Shown here: piece by piece, positions 15,987 to 24,328 of the stretch
Layout: each line of letters starts with the position of its first letter
Numbering within the stretch: position 1 is the stretch's first letter
Origin: Sutterella sp.
Lineage (GTDB): Bacteria; Pseudomonadota; Gammaproteobacteria; Burkholderiales; Burkholderiaceae_F
DNA length: 64,000 nucleotides
Direction of reading: 5' to 3'
Assembly: GCA_019418605.1 (NCBI GenBank)
Contig: DYBN01000059.1
Span: 1 to 64,000 of the forward strand
Position numbers and translations under genes: made by a program
The notes under the pieces: generated by a model
Databases searched by the model: none
What the model was told of the DNA's origin: nothing
The model's input: the letters and a program-made list of their open reading frames with translations, nothing else

Positions 15987-16444
15987 GCGCGCCTGCAAAA
16001 TCGACCTCGGAGGCCTTCTTTAGCGGCTGCCGCAACGGACTTGAGCTTGCCGTCTTCGGAATCCTGCCGCGCATCATGCTCGCCTTCGTGATGATTTACC
16101 TGCTCGAAGGCTCGGGGGCCCTGGAGATTCTGCGCTCGCTTTGCGCTCCCCTCATGGGACTCTGGGGTTTGCCGGGCGAAGCCGCCCTTGTTCTTGCCAC
16201 AGCCTTTGTCTCAAACGCCGCCGCCGTCGGCATGATCGTCTCCATGCTCACGGCGGGCACGCTCAGCGCAGCCGACGCCACCGTGCTGCTGCCGGGGCTC
16301 TACTTGTCGGGTGCGCTGCTGCAGTTTGCCGCCCGCGTGCTGCACACGGCCGGCGTTTCAAAGCGCCATTGGCCCGCGATGTTCATCATCTGCTTTGTCA
16401 ACAGCGCGGCCGCCATGCTGCTTGTTTCAGCAATCGTGCGCTGA
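15983..16444 (+). CDS. yjiG: YjiG-like membrane protein
   Basis: A 153-residue protein, the same length as E. coli YjiG. It shares the core APLMGLWGLPGEAALVL and the DATVLLPGLYL stretch with that protein (compared from memory). Three to four membrane segments are visible. It overlaps the end of yjiH by ATGA and so is translationally coupled. In E. coli the pair neighbours iadA, whereas here it follows a LysR gene that faces a flavoprotein reductase. The molecular function is not established. Confidence 0.85.
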   Translation: MSAPAKSTSEAFFSGCRNGLELAVFGILPRIMLAFVMIYLLEGSGALEILRSLCAPLMGLWGLPGEAALVLATAFVSNAAAVGMIVSMLTAGTLSAADATVLLPGLYLSGALLQFAARVLHTAGVSKRHWPAMFIICFVNSAAAMLLVSAIVR

Positions 16445-16495
16445 CGCGCCCTGCGCCCGCCCTTTGATTTTTCGGCGTACAAGAAAGCTCAAGGG

Positions 16496-18085
16496 TTACG
16501 CCTGCGCCCAGGCGGCAAACGCGCGCGTTTGCGCACAAAAAACGAGCACGGCTCTTGTGTGGACGCAGGCTTTTCCCGCGTGGGTCGCAGCCAGTTCGCG
16601 GCCTCGAGCCTCTTGAAGCCCCTCGGCAAGAGCGGCCTCAACCTCGCATTCCTTGCGGACAAACTTGATTTCAAACACCCAGTGTCGGTGCCCGGCGCGG
16701 ACTTCGAGACCGTGCGCGCCTTTCAGGGCGTGCGCCTTGACGCCCGGCACCATTTCGATACCCGTCATCAGCACCTGCAGATAAACCGAGCACGCGGCCG
16801 CGTCCGTCACCGGATAGTGCTGGTGGTCGATGGCCTCCAAGAGGTCGTTGAACCTCTGCACGATTGCATCGAGCGTCCCCACAGCAAGAAGCAAAGCCAA
16901 GGGCTGTGCGCCGGGTGCGTCGAGCGCATCACAGGCACGGCCCTTTAAAAGCCTGTATGCGTAAAGCCTTGCAAAGGACTGGACTATCTCTTCATTGGGG
17001 TAGGAAAGCAGCGCCGTTCGTGCGGCGCTCACAGACCGAATCGTCAGGTAGCCCGTCTGAAAAAGAAGTGCGTCAGGGGTGAGCGCCTCATCAAGCCCCG
17101 ATGGGCGAAGCCGCTCAAGCGGGACCTTTATGGCTTTTGCAAAAGCCGCGGGCTTGGCAAGCTCATGGTGCCCGAGGTGCTCGACGAGAGCCGTTCCCCC
17201 TCCCCCGCTCTGAAACCAGTAGTTGAGAAACCCCCGCGCCGGGCGGTTGAAGAAGTTCAAGACGGACCAGGGGCAGAGCACCTTGATTTGGGCGCGCGCA
17301 TCAAAGCAATATCCGCCGTAGTTTTTCTGGAGCCCGCACAACACCTCGTCTTCAGAAAGGTTGAGCAACTCGGCCGCTTGAGTGACGTATGGCGCGAAGC
17401 TCTCCCGGATTTCCCGCCCGGTAAAGCCCAGGAGCGCCCCAAAGTCGGGGGCCGTTGAGATGTCCTCGAGACCGCCAAAGTCCGAAAAGATGCCGGTGTT
17501 GGAGAGATTTGTGATTCTCGTCACGAAGAGGAAACGAAAACACCGCTCGCAGGCCTTGAGCCCCGCGAAGAACTCACTGAGAAGAGCCTGCACTGCGGAC
17601 AAACACTCTGGCCTGTCGAGACAGGCCGTCAGAGGCGCGTCGTACTCGTCAATCAAAAGCACAAGACTGCGCGCGGGCTGCGCAAGAAGCCACGCCTGCA
17701 AGGATGAAAGCTCAGCCTCTCCATCGTAGCCCGCTGCATGAAAGCTCTGTGCCACCTGCCCAATAAACTGCCGCCTGAAGTCCTCCACGCTGGAGAAATC
17801 CTTGACAAGAGACAGATCAAGCAGCACGACCCGATATGTCGCGTCCGTCCAGCGCGATTCAATCTCAAGGCCTTCGAAGTCGCGCAGGCCGTATTTAAAG
17901 AGCGACAGAAACGTTGACGCAAGAAGCGACTTTCCAAAGCGGCGGGGCCTTGCAAGGAAAACCTTTGCCGGCCTGCTGCAGAGCTTGAAAATCAGCTGCG
18001 TCTTGTCGACGAAGAACGCGCCGCTTTTGCGAAGCGCTGAAAACGTCGAGCGCCCGAGAGGGAGGGCGGGCAGGTTGGTGTTCAT
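16496..18085 (-). CDS. AAA-ATPase-like / PD-(D/E)XK nuclease family protein
   Basis: A 529-residue protein of the AAA-ATPase-like plus PDDEXK_9 (DUF1703) architecture. The N-terminus has the family motif LPLGRSTFSALRKSG, then VDKTQLI and a Walker A-like RPRRFGKS (about 46-53). SLVLLIDEYDAPL is the Walker B region (about 139-151). The C-terminus has a PD-(D/E)XK-like core (GHRHWVFEIKFV, near residue 480). Such proteins are numerous in gut bacteria and their role is unknown; a link to mobile DNA is often suspected. The ATG at 18,085 is chosen over a TTG six codons upstream. It stands alone, with no operon partner. Confidence 0.85.
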   Translation of the reverse strand: MNTNLPALPLGRSTFSALRKSGAFFVDKTQLIFKLCSRPAKVFLARPRRFGKSLLASTFLSLFKYGLRDFEGLEIESRWTDATYRVVLLDLSLVKDFSSVEDFRRQFIGQVAQSFHAAGYDGEAELSSLQAWLLAQPARSLVLLIDEYDAPLTACLDRPECLSAVQALLSEFFAGLKACERCFRFLFVTRITNLSNTGIFSDFGGLEDISTAPDFGALLGFTGREIRESFAPYVTQAAELLNLSEDEVLCGLQKNYGGYCFDARAQIKVLCPWSVLNFFNRPARGFLNYWFQSGGGGTALVEHLGHHELAKPAAFAKAIKVPLERLRPSGLDEALTPDALLFQTGYLTIRSVSAARTALLSYPNEEIVQSFARLYAYRLLKGRACDALDAPGAQPLALLLAVGTLDAIVQRFNDLLEAIDHQHYPVTDAAACSVYLQVLMTGIEMVPGVKAHALKGAHGLEVRAGHRHWVFEIKFVRKECEVEAALAEGLQEARGRELAATHAGKACVHTRAVLVFCAQTRAFAAWAQA

Positions 18086-18583
18086 CGTGAGACTTTTTCT
18101 CAAGGCCTTTGCGGGGCTCTATCGGCCCTTTCTTGGTTTTGAGTTTACCGCGGCAGCCCGCCCGGTCCTGTGCCCAAACGCGAAGCCTCAACGTCCAATC
18201 ATGGGCCGAGGGCTGCCATATCGATTACGCCGCCCGCGGCGGCCGCCGGAGACACCCGCGGGCGCTTTGCGTCCCTCAAGGGAAGAATCGAGAAAAGGCA
18301 GGAGAGCAAACGAGGACATTTGCGCCATCAAGCGCAGCCGACCCTGCATGCGGTGGGCGGCCGAGGCCTTTTCGACGATTTGCCGGGGCTTTTTTCGAAG
18401 TGCTCTTTTGCAAGCCCCTCCTTTGGCCTGCCGTTGCATCAGGACACGGCCCCTGCAGGGGTTTCTTCAACTGTACATAAATCTTCGCGCACTTTCCTTT
18501 GCACAACGGAGAAACTTCACTATCTTTGCGACAGTTGTCTGACAATTCTCTGATGTCATAGAGTGAGGCCAAGGAGAAACCGC
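18086..18583. other. Gene-free stretch upstream of the MerR gene
   Basis: About 500 bases between the divergent AAA/PD-(D/E)XK gene and the MerR gene. Open frames in it are short and lack ribosome sites. The last 110 bases are AT-richer and hold the MerR promoter region with the inverted repeat at 18,533. Confidence 0.5.
18533..18547. promoter_or_regulatory. Inverted repeat (probable operator) before the MerR gene
   Basis: AGTTGTC-T-GACAATT is a near-perfect dyad (inner arms TTGTC/GACAA) 36 bases upstream of the MerR start. MerR-type regulators normally bind a dyad in their own promoter. The half-site AGTTGTC recurs in the palindrome before the XRE gene at 40,952. Confidence 0.5.
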
Positions 18584-18988
18584 ATGCCGGATGTTGTTTT
18601 CAAGATTGAGGATTTGGTGCGCATCACGGGGCTCACGCGCCGCACGATTCGCTTCTACATCCAGGAAGGCTTGATCGACGGCCCCGAAGGGCAAAGGCGC
18701 GGCGCGCACTACCTTGCCTCGCACCTTGAAGCATTGCTGCGCATCCGGCGGCTTGCGGCCAAGGGGATGACGCTAAACGCCATCAAGGAGTGCATAAGAA
18801 GGGGCTCCGACGAGGCCCCGGCCCAAGCTCCTGCCCCCAAGCCCGGAGAGACGCGCACCTGCGTTCACATTGCCGTTGCGGCCGGCGTCGAGCTCACGGT
18901 TGATCCGGCCGCGGCAAAGATCAACGGCGAAGACTTGCGCGCGCTCATCAAGCGCCTTGCTTTGGCGGCAAGCGGCGGCAAGCCTTAA
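18584..18988 (+). CDS. MerR-family transcriptional regulator
   Basis: A 134-residue regulator. The N-terminal winged helix-turn-helix is clear (FKIEDLVRITGLTRRTIRFYIQEGLI, about residues 5-30), followed by the second MerR helix region (HLEALLRIRRLAAKGMTLNAIKE). The C-terminal 60 residues lack the cysteines of metal-sensing MerRs. AAGGAG lies 8 bases before the ATG at 18,584. The next gene (VIT/vWA) starts 64 bases downstream on the same strand, so the regulator probably controls its own two-gene operon. The signal it senses is unknown. Confidence 0.85.
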   Translation: MPDVVFKIEDLVRITGLTRRTIRFYIQEGLIDGPEGQRRGAHYLASHLEALLRIRRLAAKGMTLNAIKECIRRGSDEAPAQAPAPKPGETRTCVHIAVAAGVELTVDPAAAKINGEDLRALIKRLALAASGGKP

Positions 18989-19052
18989 AGGGCGGCTTGA
19001 GAACGCAAATTCCGTCTTTTCTGGGTTTTGACTCTTCACAGAGGTTGACAGC

Positions 19053-21206
19053 ATGTTGCAATGGAATGGCCTTCAGGGCTTTGACGATGAAATTTCTCTT
19101 AAAAGTCTCTCCTGGGACTGCCGGGTGCACCACCTGCACTGCACCCTGAAGTCCGAGCAGCTCTACGTCAACACTTCTGATTCCCCCGTTGAAGCCGTCT
19201 ACACCTTTGCCCTGCCCCGCAGCGCCGTCGTCACGAATTTCGAGATCGACGTCGGCGGCAAGCATTTAAAAGCGCAGGTCGCCCGCACGGAAGAGGCTGC
19301 CGAGCGCTACGAAAAAGCGCTCGACGAGGGCGACATGCCCGCCATGATTGAGCACGACGAAGACGGCCTGTGCACATTGAACATCGGGGGCATCGCGCCC
19401 AACGAACAGGTTGTGATTCAAATCACCTGCGAGTGGATGCAAGAGCGCGTGGGCGACGTCGTGCGCATCACGATTCCGACGGTTGTCGCGGACCGCTATT
19501 CGGCAAGCGGAACACAAGGAAAGCTCCTGCCGCATCAGTATCTTGAGAGCTCGGCCTTTGCCGAGTACCCGATCAAGGCGCATTTTGAATTCTCGGGGCC
19601 CGAGTACGAGAGCGCGCGGTTTTCCGCCCCCGGCTTCTCTCCCGCGTGCACGTTTACCGACGCGGGCGTTGTCATTGACATCAACCACGGCTTTGCCGAC
19701 CGCGATCTGGTCGTCACCGCCCAAAACGTGAGACCCGTCGCCTACTCCTGGCTTCTTGAAGACAAGGAGGGCTATCGCGGCGTGGCGGTGCTGCCCGTCC
19801 CGAAGCTTGGCGCGGCGGAGTCCAACCATCCCCTTCGCCTTGGCCTTGTCGTTGACTGCTCGGGCTCCATGGTGGGCGCGGCCATTGAAGAGGCTAGGCG
19901 CGCCCTTTCCTATCTTCCAAAACTCTTGACAGAAAAGGACAGCGTGTCGGTGACGCTTTTCGGGGCGGAACCCCGCGTCGTTTTCAAGCGCCCGCAGGCC
20001 TGCACGAAAGCGTTTTTCAGACGCGACTATCTTCCCTGCGTCGAAGACATTGCAGCCGACATGGGAGGAACGGAAATGGCCTCTGCGCTCAAAGCTGCCG
20101 CAAAGACTGCCGCAGGCGACGTGCTTCTCATCACCGACGGTGAAATCTGGGAAACCGAGGAGTGCATCAAGATTGCCAAGAGCTGCGGGCTTCGCGTGTT
20201 TGTGATCGGCATCGGCAACGCCGCCAACAGCGAGTTTTGCCACGCCATCGCAGCGGCCACGGGAGGCTGCGCTGAAATGGTCCTGCCCACGGAAGACATG
20301 ACGCAGGCCGCCTCACGCATGATCGAGCGCATGCGAAGGCCCGCTTTGCAGGTTGAAAACTTTGCGCCGCAGCACTTTGAGTACCGCAGCAATCGACTTC
20401 AACAGCTGCACGCCGACGAGACGGTGATTGTCTACTTTCGGTTTTCAAAGCTCCCGGGGCAGGTTCCCATGCTGGAACTCTCCGACGGAAAGAATCGCGT
20501 CCGCGTCACGGGCGCGCCCTGGAAGATGAGCGAGGATCGGGGCCTCTTGATGATTGCCGCCCATGCCGAATTAAACGACGGCGCGGTTGAGGATCCGGCG
20601 GAGTTCGCCGCCCGCTATTGGCTGCTTTCCCGCTGGACAAACCTCATCCTCGTCAATGACCGGGGCCCTGCACGGCAACGCGCGGTCAAGCCCGTTCTTC
20701 AACGCATCCCGCAGATGAAGGCAAGCTTTAGCCTTATCAAAAACCTGCCGCACGTCTTTAAACGAAAGGACGAGAGGCCCATCTCAACGGTTTCGCATCT
20801 GCGGCATATTCCTGACGACGATGATCGCAGCATTAAGCGCGCGCGCCTTTATCCCGAGTTTCTCACGTGCGAAGCGGAGTCGGACGATCGCCGCCAAACG
20901 AGAAAAGACACGCCGCAGGCGTTGTATTCAGAAGACTTCCTGCTTGCAGCGCAATCCTCGCTTGCGGTGTTTGCCTTTGACGACCCGCAAGACCGCAAGA
21001 GCATCGAATCGATTGCAAACGATCTGAACAAGCCGAAGGAGCTGATTTTCTTTTACTACCTTCTGTGGCGCGAAGAAGTTCAACAAAAGCCCATGCCGCA
21101 GATTCTGGCCGACTTTAAAGATCTTCCCGAGCTGCAGCTCGATGACGCGGAAAAGACGTCGCTTTGGGAGCGGTTTTCAAAAACCTTTAACCACGAGGCC
21201 CAGTAG
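19053..21206 (+). CDS. VIT and vWA domain protein (inter-alpha-trypsin-inhibitor-like)
   Basis: A 717-residue protein. A VIT domain occupies about residues 10-140 (YVNTSDSPVEAVYTFALP, then APNEQVVIQI). A vWA domain follows from about residue 262, with an intact metal-ion-dependent adhesion site (DCSGSM) and TDGE near residue 360. No signal peptide or membrane segment is visible, so it should be cytoplasmic. AGAGG precedes the ATG. MerR-VIT/vWA pairs occur in other bacteria; the function is unknown, though vWA proteins often partner MoxR/CobS-like ATPases. Such an ATPase is present at 4,392 but not adjacent. Confidence 0.85.
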   Translation: MLQWNGLQGFDDEISLKSLSWDCRVHHLHCTLKSEQLYVNTSDSPVEAVYTFALPRSAVVTNFEIDVGGKHLKAQVARTEEAAERYEKALDEGDMPAMIEHDEDGLCTLNIGGIAPNEQVVIQITCEWMQERVGDVVRITIPTVVADRYSASGTQGKLLPHQYLESSAFAEYPIKAHFEFSGPEYESARFSAPGFSPACTFTDAGVVIDINHGFADRDLVVTAQNVRPVAYSWLLEDKEGYRGVAVLPVPKLGAAESNHPLRLGLVVDCSGSMVGAAIEEARRALSYLPKLLTEKDSVSVTLFGAEPRVVFKRPQACTKAFFRRDYLPCVEDIAADMGGTEMASALKAAAKTAAGDVLLITDGEIWETEECIKIAKSCGLRVFVIGIGNAANSEFCHAIAAATGGCAEMVLPTEDMTQAASRMIERMRRPALQVENFAPQHFEYRSNRLQQLHADETVIVYFRFSKLPGQVPMLELSDGKNRVRVTGAPWKMSEDRGLLMIAAHAELNDGAVEDPAEFAARYWLLSRWTNLILVNDRGPARQRAVKPVLQRIPQMKASFSLIKNLPHVFKRKDERPISTVSHLRHIPDDDDRSIKRARLYPEFLTCEAESDDRRQTRKDTPQALYSEDFLLAAQSSLAVFAFDDPQDRKSIESIANDLNKPKELIFFYYLLWREEVQQKPMPQILADFKDLPELQLDDAEKTSLWERFSKTFNHEAQ

Positions 21207-21331
21207 AACAGGACTTCGCCCACCGGAGAAAGAGCCCGCGAAGCCGGCGTTTTCCATCGACTTGCGTGCACAGGCAGCCTTGCGCCCCATCAAAGAAGCC
21301 CGGGCCGCCCTCGGTGCCTTTCTCTGCGCCT

Positions 21332-22396
21332 TTAATCGAGCCGCACGCAGCCCGCGTCGATGGCAAAGCGCTTGTACCACTGTCTCCAGGCTTTTTTGGA
21401 GCTTGCGGGCTCAAAGACGCGGTACCAGTCAACGAAGTCCCGAATCCACGGGTTTTCAAGGTCGCGCGTCTTCACAAGAAGCGACTTTTTCCAAGGCGCT
21501 CTGTGCCAGCCTTGCAGCACGGGCACAAGAAGCCCGCGCTCGAGGTATTCGGAGACCATGCCAAGCGCAAGGTCAAAGGCAATGCCCTGCCCTTCAAGGG
21601 CAGCGAGAAGCGTCGGGTAGTAGCCCGAGATCACGCGCCGGGGACTGGCGTCCGCCCCGCCCCCTGCGATGGCCTCCTCTTCGGAGGCAATGTCTGGCGC
21701 CCTGCTTTTTTCCTCTCCCGAGAGCCTTCGCATGCGCACAAGCGAAAAGACCTCGTCGCCGCGATAGAGCCGCACGCACATCGGCACGTTGGCGCGGCGC
21801 GCAAAGAGCAGCGTGTGGCGCGAAAGCTCTTCGGGCGCATGGGGCGTGCCGCTGCGCGCAAGGTACGAGGCCGATGCCAGGGGAAGATTTGCGCAAGTTC
21901 CAAGGGGAAACACCGTCAGGCCCTGCCTTTGCACCGGGTAGGAGACGGCCGCAAGATCCACTTCGCCCCTTTCAAGCGCCTCGTGTCCGAGATCGGTGAC
22001 GGCCTCGATGCGCACGCCCGGGTGGCTCTCCTCGTAGTCGCGAAAGGCCTTGACCTTGGCGGCATTAAATGACCCGGCGCTTAACGACACCCGGATGCGC
22101 GTGCCGCTTTTGTTTTCCCGCATGCGGCGGCTTTCCTTTTCGATGGCGGCCTGCGCGGCCGTCAGCGCCCGGATGTGAGGAAGAAGCCGCAGCGCCTCGG
22201 GCGAGAGCCGCATCGGACGCACGCCGCGATCAACAAGAGGCGCGCCGAACTCGTCTTCAAGCCTTGCAAGAGCCTTGGAGGCGGCCGAAACCTCAAGACC
22301 AGCGCGGTGCGCGGCCGCCGTCAGCGAGTGCCCCGCACTCATGGCTTCAAGGACGCGCCAGACCGCCTGGCCCGCGAACATTTTCTGCTGCTGCAT
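21332..22396 (-). CDS. LysR-family transcriptional regulator
   Basis: A 354-residue protein with an N-terminal LysR-like helix-turn-helix (HSLTAAAHRAGLEVSAASKALARLEDEFG, about residues 22-50) and a substrate-binding-like domain from about residue 95. It is longer than the usual 300 residues because of an insert near residues 210-250. The ATG at 22,396 is chosen because GAGGAAGG lies about 7 bases upstream. It is divergent from the two-gene reductase operon at 22,822-25,732 and is its probable regulator, acting through the T-N11-A dyad at 22,582. Confidence 0.85.
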   Translation of the reverse strand: MQQQKMFAGQAVWRVLEAMSAGHSLTAAAHRAGLEVSAASKALARLEDEFGAPLVDRGVRPMRLSPEALRLLPHIRALTAAQAAIEKESRRMRENKSGTRIRVSLSAGSFNAAKVKAFRDYEESHPGVRIEAVTDLGHEALERGEVDLAAVSYPVQRQGLTVFPLGTCANLPLASASYLARSGTPHAPEELSRHTLLFARRANVPMCVRLYRGDEVFSLVRMRRLSGEEKSRAPDIASEEEAIAGGGADASPRRVISGYYPTLLAALEGQGIAFDLALGMVSEYLERGLLVPVLQGWHRAPWKKSLLVKTRDLENPWIRDFVDWYRVFEPASSKKAWRQWYKRFAIDAGCVRLD

Positions 22397-22581
22397 TGCC
22401 GCCTTCCTCTTTGCTTCCTCTTTGCAACCTTTCGGGCTTTCTCTTTCCTCTGCTGCTGCCGCAGTCTCAAAAGGCCGCATGCTGCTCGCGCCTGACCACT
22501 CGTTTGCGCTTTCCTCGTGCCGGAGGAGCTTGTCTGCGCCTGCTTTGTTCGGGAGCCGCCCTCGTGAAACAAAGCTCTTAC

Positions 22582-22598
22582 CTTGCCATCATGGCAAG
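22582..22598. promoter_or_regulatory. LysR-type operator (T-N11-A dyad)
   Basis: CTTGCCATCATGGCAAG is a perfect 8-1-8 inverted repeat containing the T-N11-A signature of LysR sites. It is placed between the divergent LysR (22,396) and reductase (22,822) starts. A further half-site CTTGCC follows at about 22,603. The match in form and position makes it the likely binding site of the adjacent regulator. Confidence 0.65.
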
Positions 22599-22821
22599 TT
22601 TTCTTGCCGTTTGCACCCTGAAATTTGCGCCGGTGCCGACCTAGACTCGAAAGGTGACGGGGACGATCTTTTCGTCCTTGAAGGCGGCCTTTGAGAGGCT
22701 TTGAGGGCGCTCTTTGCGGCCGGGCCTGAGAGCTGGAGGAAAACGCCTTCAGGCGGGCCGCCCGGCAAGGGCTGCCTTTCGCAAGCTTTTTTGCACCGCT
22801 CTTTTGCAAAGGAGAGAAACC

Positions 22822-24309
22822 ATGACAACCAGACGCAAGTTTTTGATCGGGTCGGCAAGTGCCGCGGCCTTGAGCGCCGCCGCTCCCGCTGTTTTTGCCG
22901 CAGCGCGCGTGGCGTGGGATGAAACCACCGACGTGCTCATTTTCGGGGCGGGCCAGGCGGGGCTTTGCGCGGCCATCGCCGCGTGCGAGAAAAAAGCGCG
23001 CGTGCTTGTCTGCGAAAAAGCGGCCTTCTGCGGCGGGCACACCGCCATGAGCGGCAGCGGCTACTACATCGGCGGCACCGAAATTCAAAAGAAGGCCGGG
23101 ATCGACGACTCCATCGAAACGAACTGGCAGGACTCGGTTGCCCGCGGCATCAAGTCCTATCGATTTCTCAAGCGCAACACGGCCGTCGTGCGGCGCGTCT
23201 ATGAAGAAGGCGTCGCCGACATGGCCTGGCTTGAAGGCTACGGCGTGCGCTTCATGCCCCAGCCCGTGCAGGGCATCGGCAACAGAAAGCGCGTGCACTA
23301 TGTGGCGCCAGGCTACAAGAAGGGCTCGCCCGTGCTGATTGAAACGCTCGCAAAGGCGGCTCTCAACCTGGGCGCGCGCATTGAAACCAACACCATGCTC
23401 ACGGCTCTGGTGACCGAAACGGGAGAGCCCACGCTCGGCGTGCGCGTGGTAGGCGCCCAGGTGAGGGACAAGGACGGAAAGACGCGCTTTATCCGGGCCC
23501 GCAAGGGCGTTGTTCTGGCAACCGGCGGCTTTGCCAACAGCCCCGAGATGGTCAAGCGCTTTCACCCCTACCTTGCGGGCACGCCCTCGCTGGGATCAAA
23601 GCTCAACACGGGCGACGGCATCGTCGCCGCCCTGAATCTGGGCGCCAACATGATCGTTGAGACAAACGGCTTTGGCATGAACATGCTCTTTGTCGGCACG
23701 CACAAGGGGCAGTCGATGGGGCTGCCGATGACGGAGGCCCCCTTGATCGTCGTTGCCAAGAACGGGGAGCGCTTTGAAGACGAAAGCAAGGGCTACCTTG
23801 CGGCCTGCCACAAGATGACCGAGCTTGGCATCAAGCTTGCCGACTGGATTTTTGACGAGAAGACCTATCAGAAGTTCCGCGGCGGATGCCTCAAGCCCAT
23901 GTTTGAAACCGAAGTCGTCAACAAGTACGACACGATCGAGGCGCTTGCCAAGGGCGAAGGCATCGACGCGAAGGCCTTGAAGGAGACGATTGCACGCTAC
24001 AACAGCGACGTCGTCAAGGGAAAAGACGGCGTGCTCGGGCGCACGCGGCTGCTGCAGACGATCGATCTGGCCCCCTACTACGCCTTTGAATGCGGCCCTC
24101 GCATCTACACCTCCTACTCGGGGCTTGAAATCAACCGTGACGCGCAGGTCATGGACACCCGCGGCAAGCCCATCGCAGGGCTTTTTGCCGCAGGCGACGT
24201 CACCGGGCACCTCGCCTACCAGTGCAATCTCGGTGGCGGCGGCGTAAGCGGCATCTCGATGGCAACGGTCTACGGAAAGACGGCGGGCGCCAACGCCGCT
24301 TCAATGTAA
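22822..24309 (+). CDS. Tat-exported FAD-dependent flavoprotein reductase
   Basis: A 495-residue periplasmic flavoprotein of the flavocytochrome c/FrdA-like family, haem-free. Tat signal TTRRKFLIG (Arg 4-5), FAD fold IFGAGQAGLCAAIA (from about residue 40), and C-terminal FAD motif GLFAAGDVTGHLAY. The catalytic Arg of fumarate reductases is not present at the expected place (FEDESKGYLAACH). The C-terminal substrate segment is NLGGGGVSG rather than HG.NRLGGN. Substrate therefore unknown. GGAGAG precedes the ATG at 22,822. The gene is 19 bases before a second, Sec-exported member of the family, so the two are co-transcribed and may form one system or serve two substrates. Confidence 0.85.
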   Translation: MTTRRKFLIGSASAAALSAAAPAVFAAARVAWDETTDVLIFGAGQAGLCAAIAACEKKARVLVCEKAAFCGGHTAMSGSGYYIGGTEIQKKAGIDDSIETNWQDSVARGIKSYRFLKRNTAVVRRVYEEGVADMAWLEGYGVRFMPQPVQGIGNRKRVHYVAPGYKKGSPVLIETLAKAALNLGARIETNTMLTALVTETGEPTLGVRVVGAQVRDKDGKTRFIRARKGVVLATGGFANSPEMVKRFHPYLAGTPSLGSKLNTGDGIVAALNLGANMIVETNGFGMNMLFVGTHKGQSMGLPMTEAPLIVVAKNGERFEDESKGYLAACHKMTELGIKLADWIFDEKTYQKFRGGCLKPMFETEVVNKYDTIEALAKGEGIDAKALKETIARYNSDVVKGKDGVLGRTRLLQTIDLAPYYAFECGPRIYTSYSGLEINRDAQVMDTRGKPIAGLFAAGDVTGHLAYQCNLGGGGVSGISMATVYGKTAGANAASM

Positions 24310-24328
24310 CTGCGTGAGGAGAGCATCC

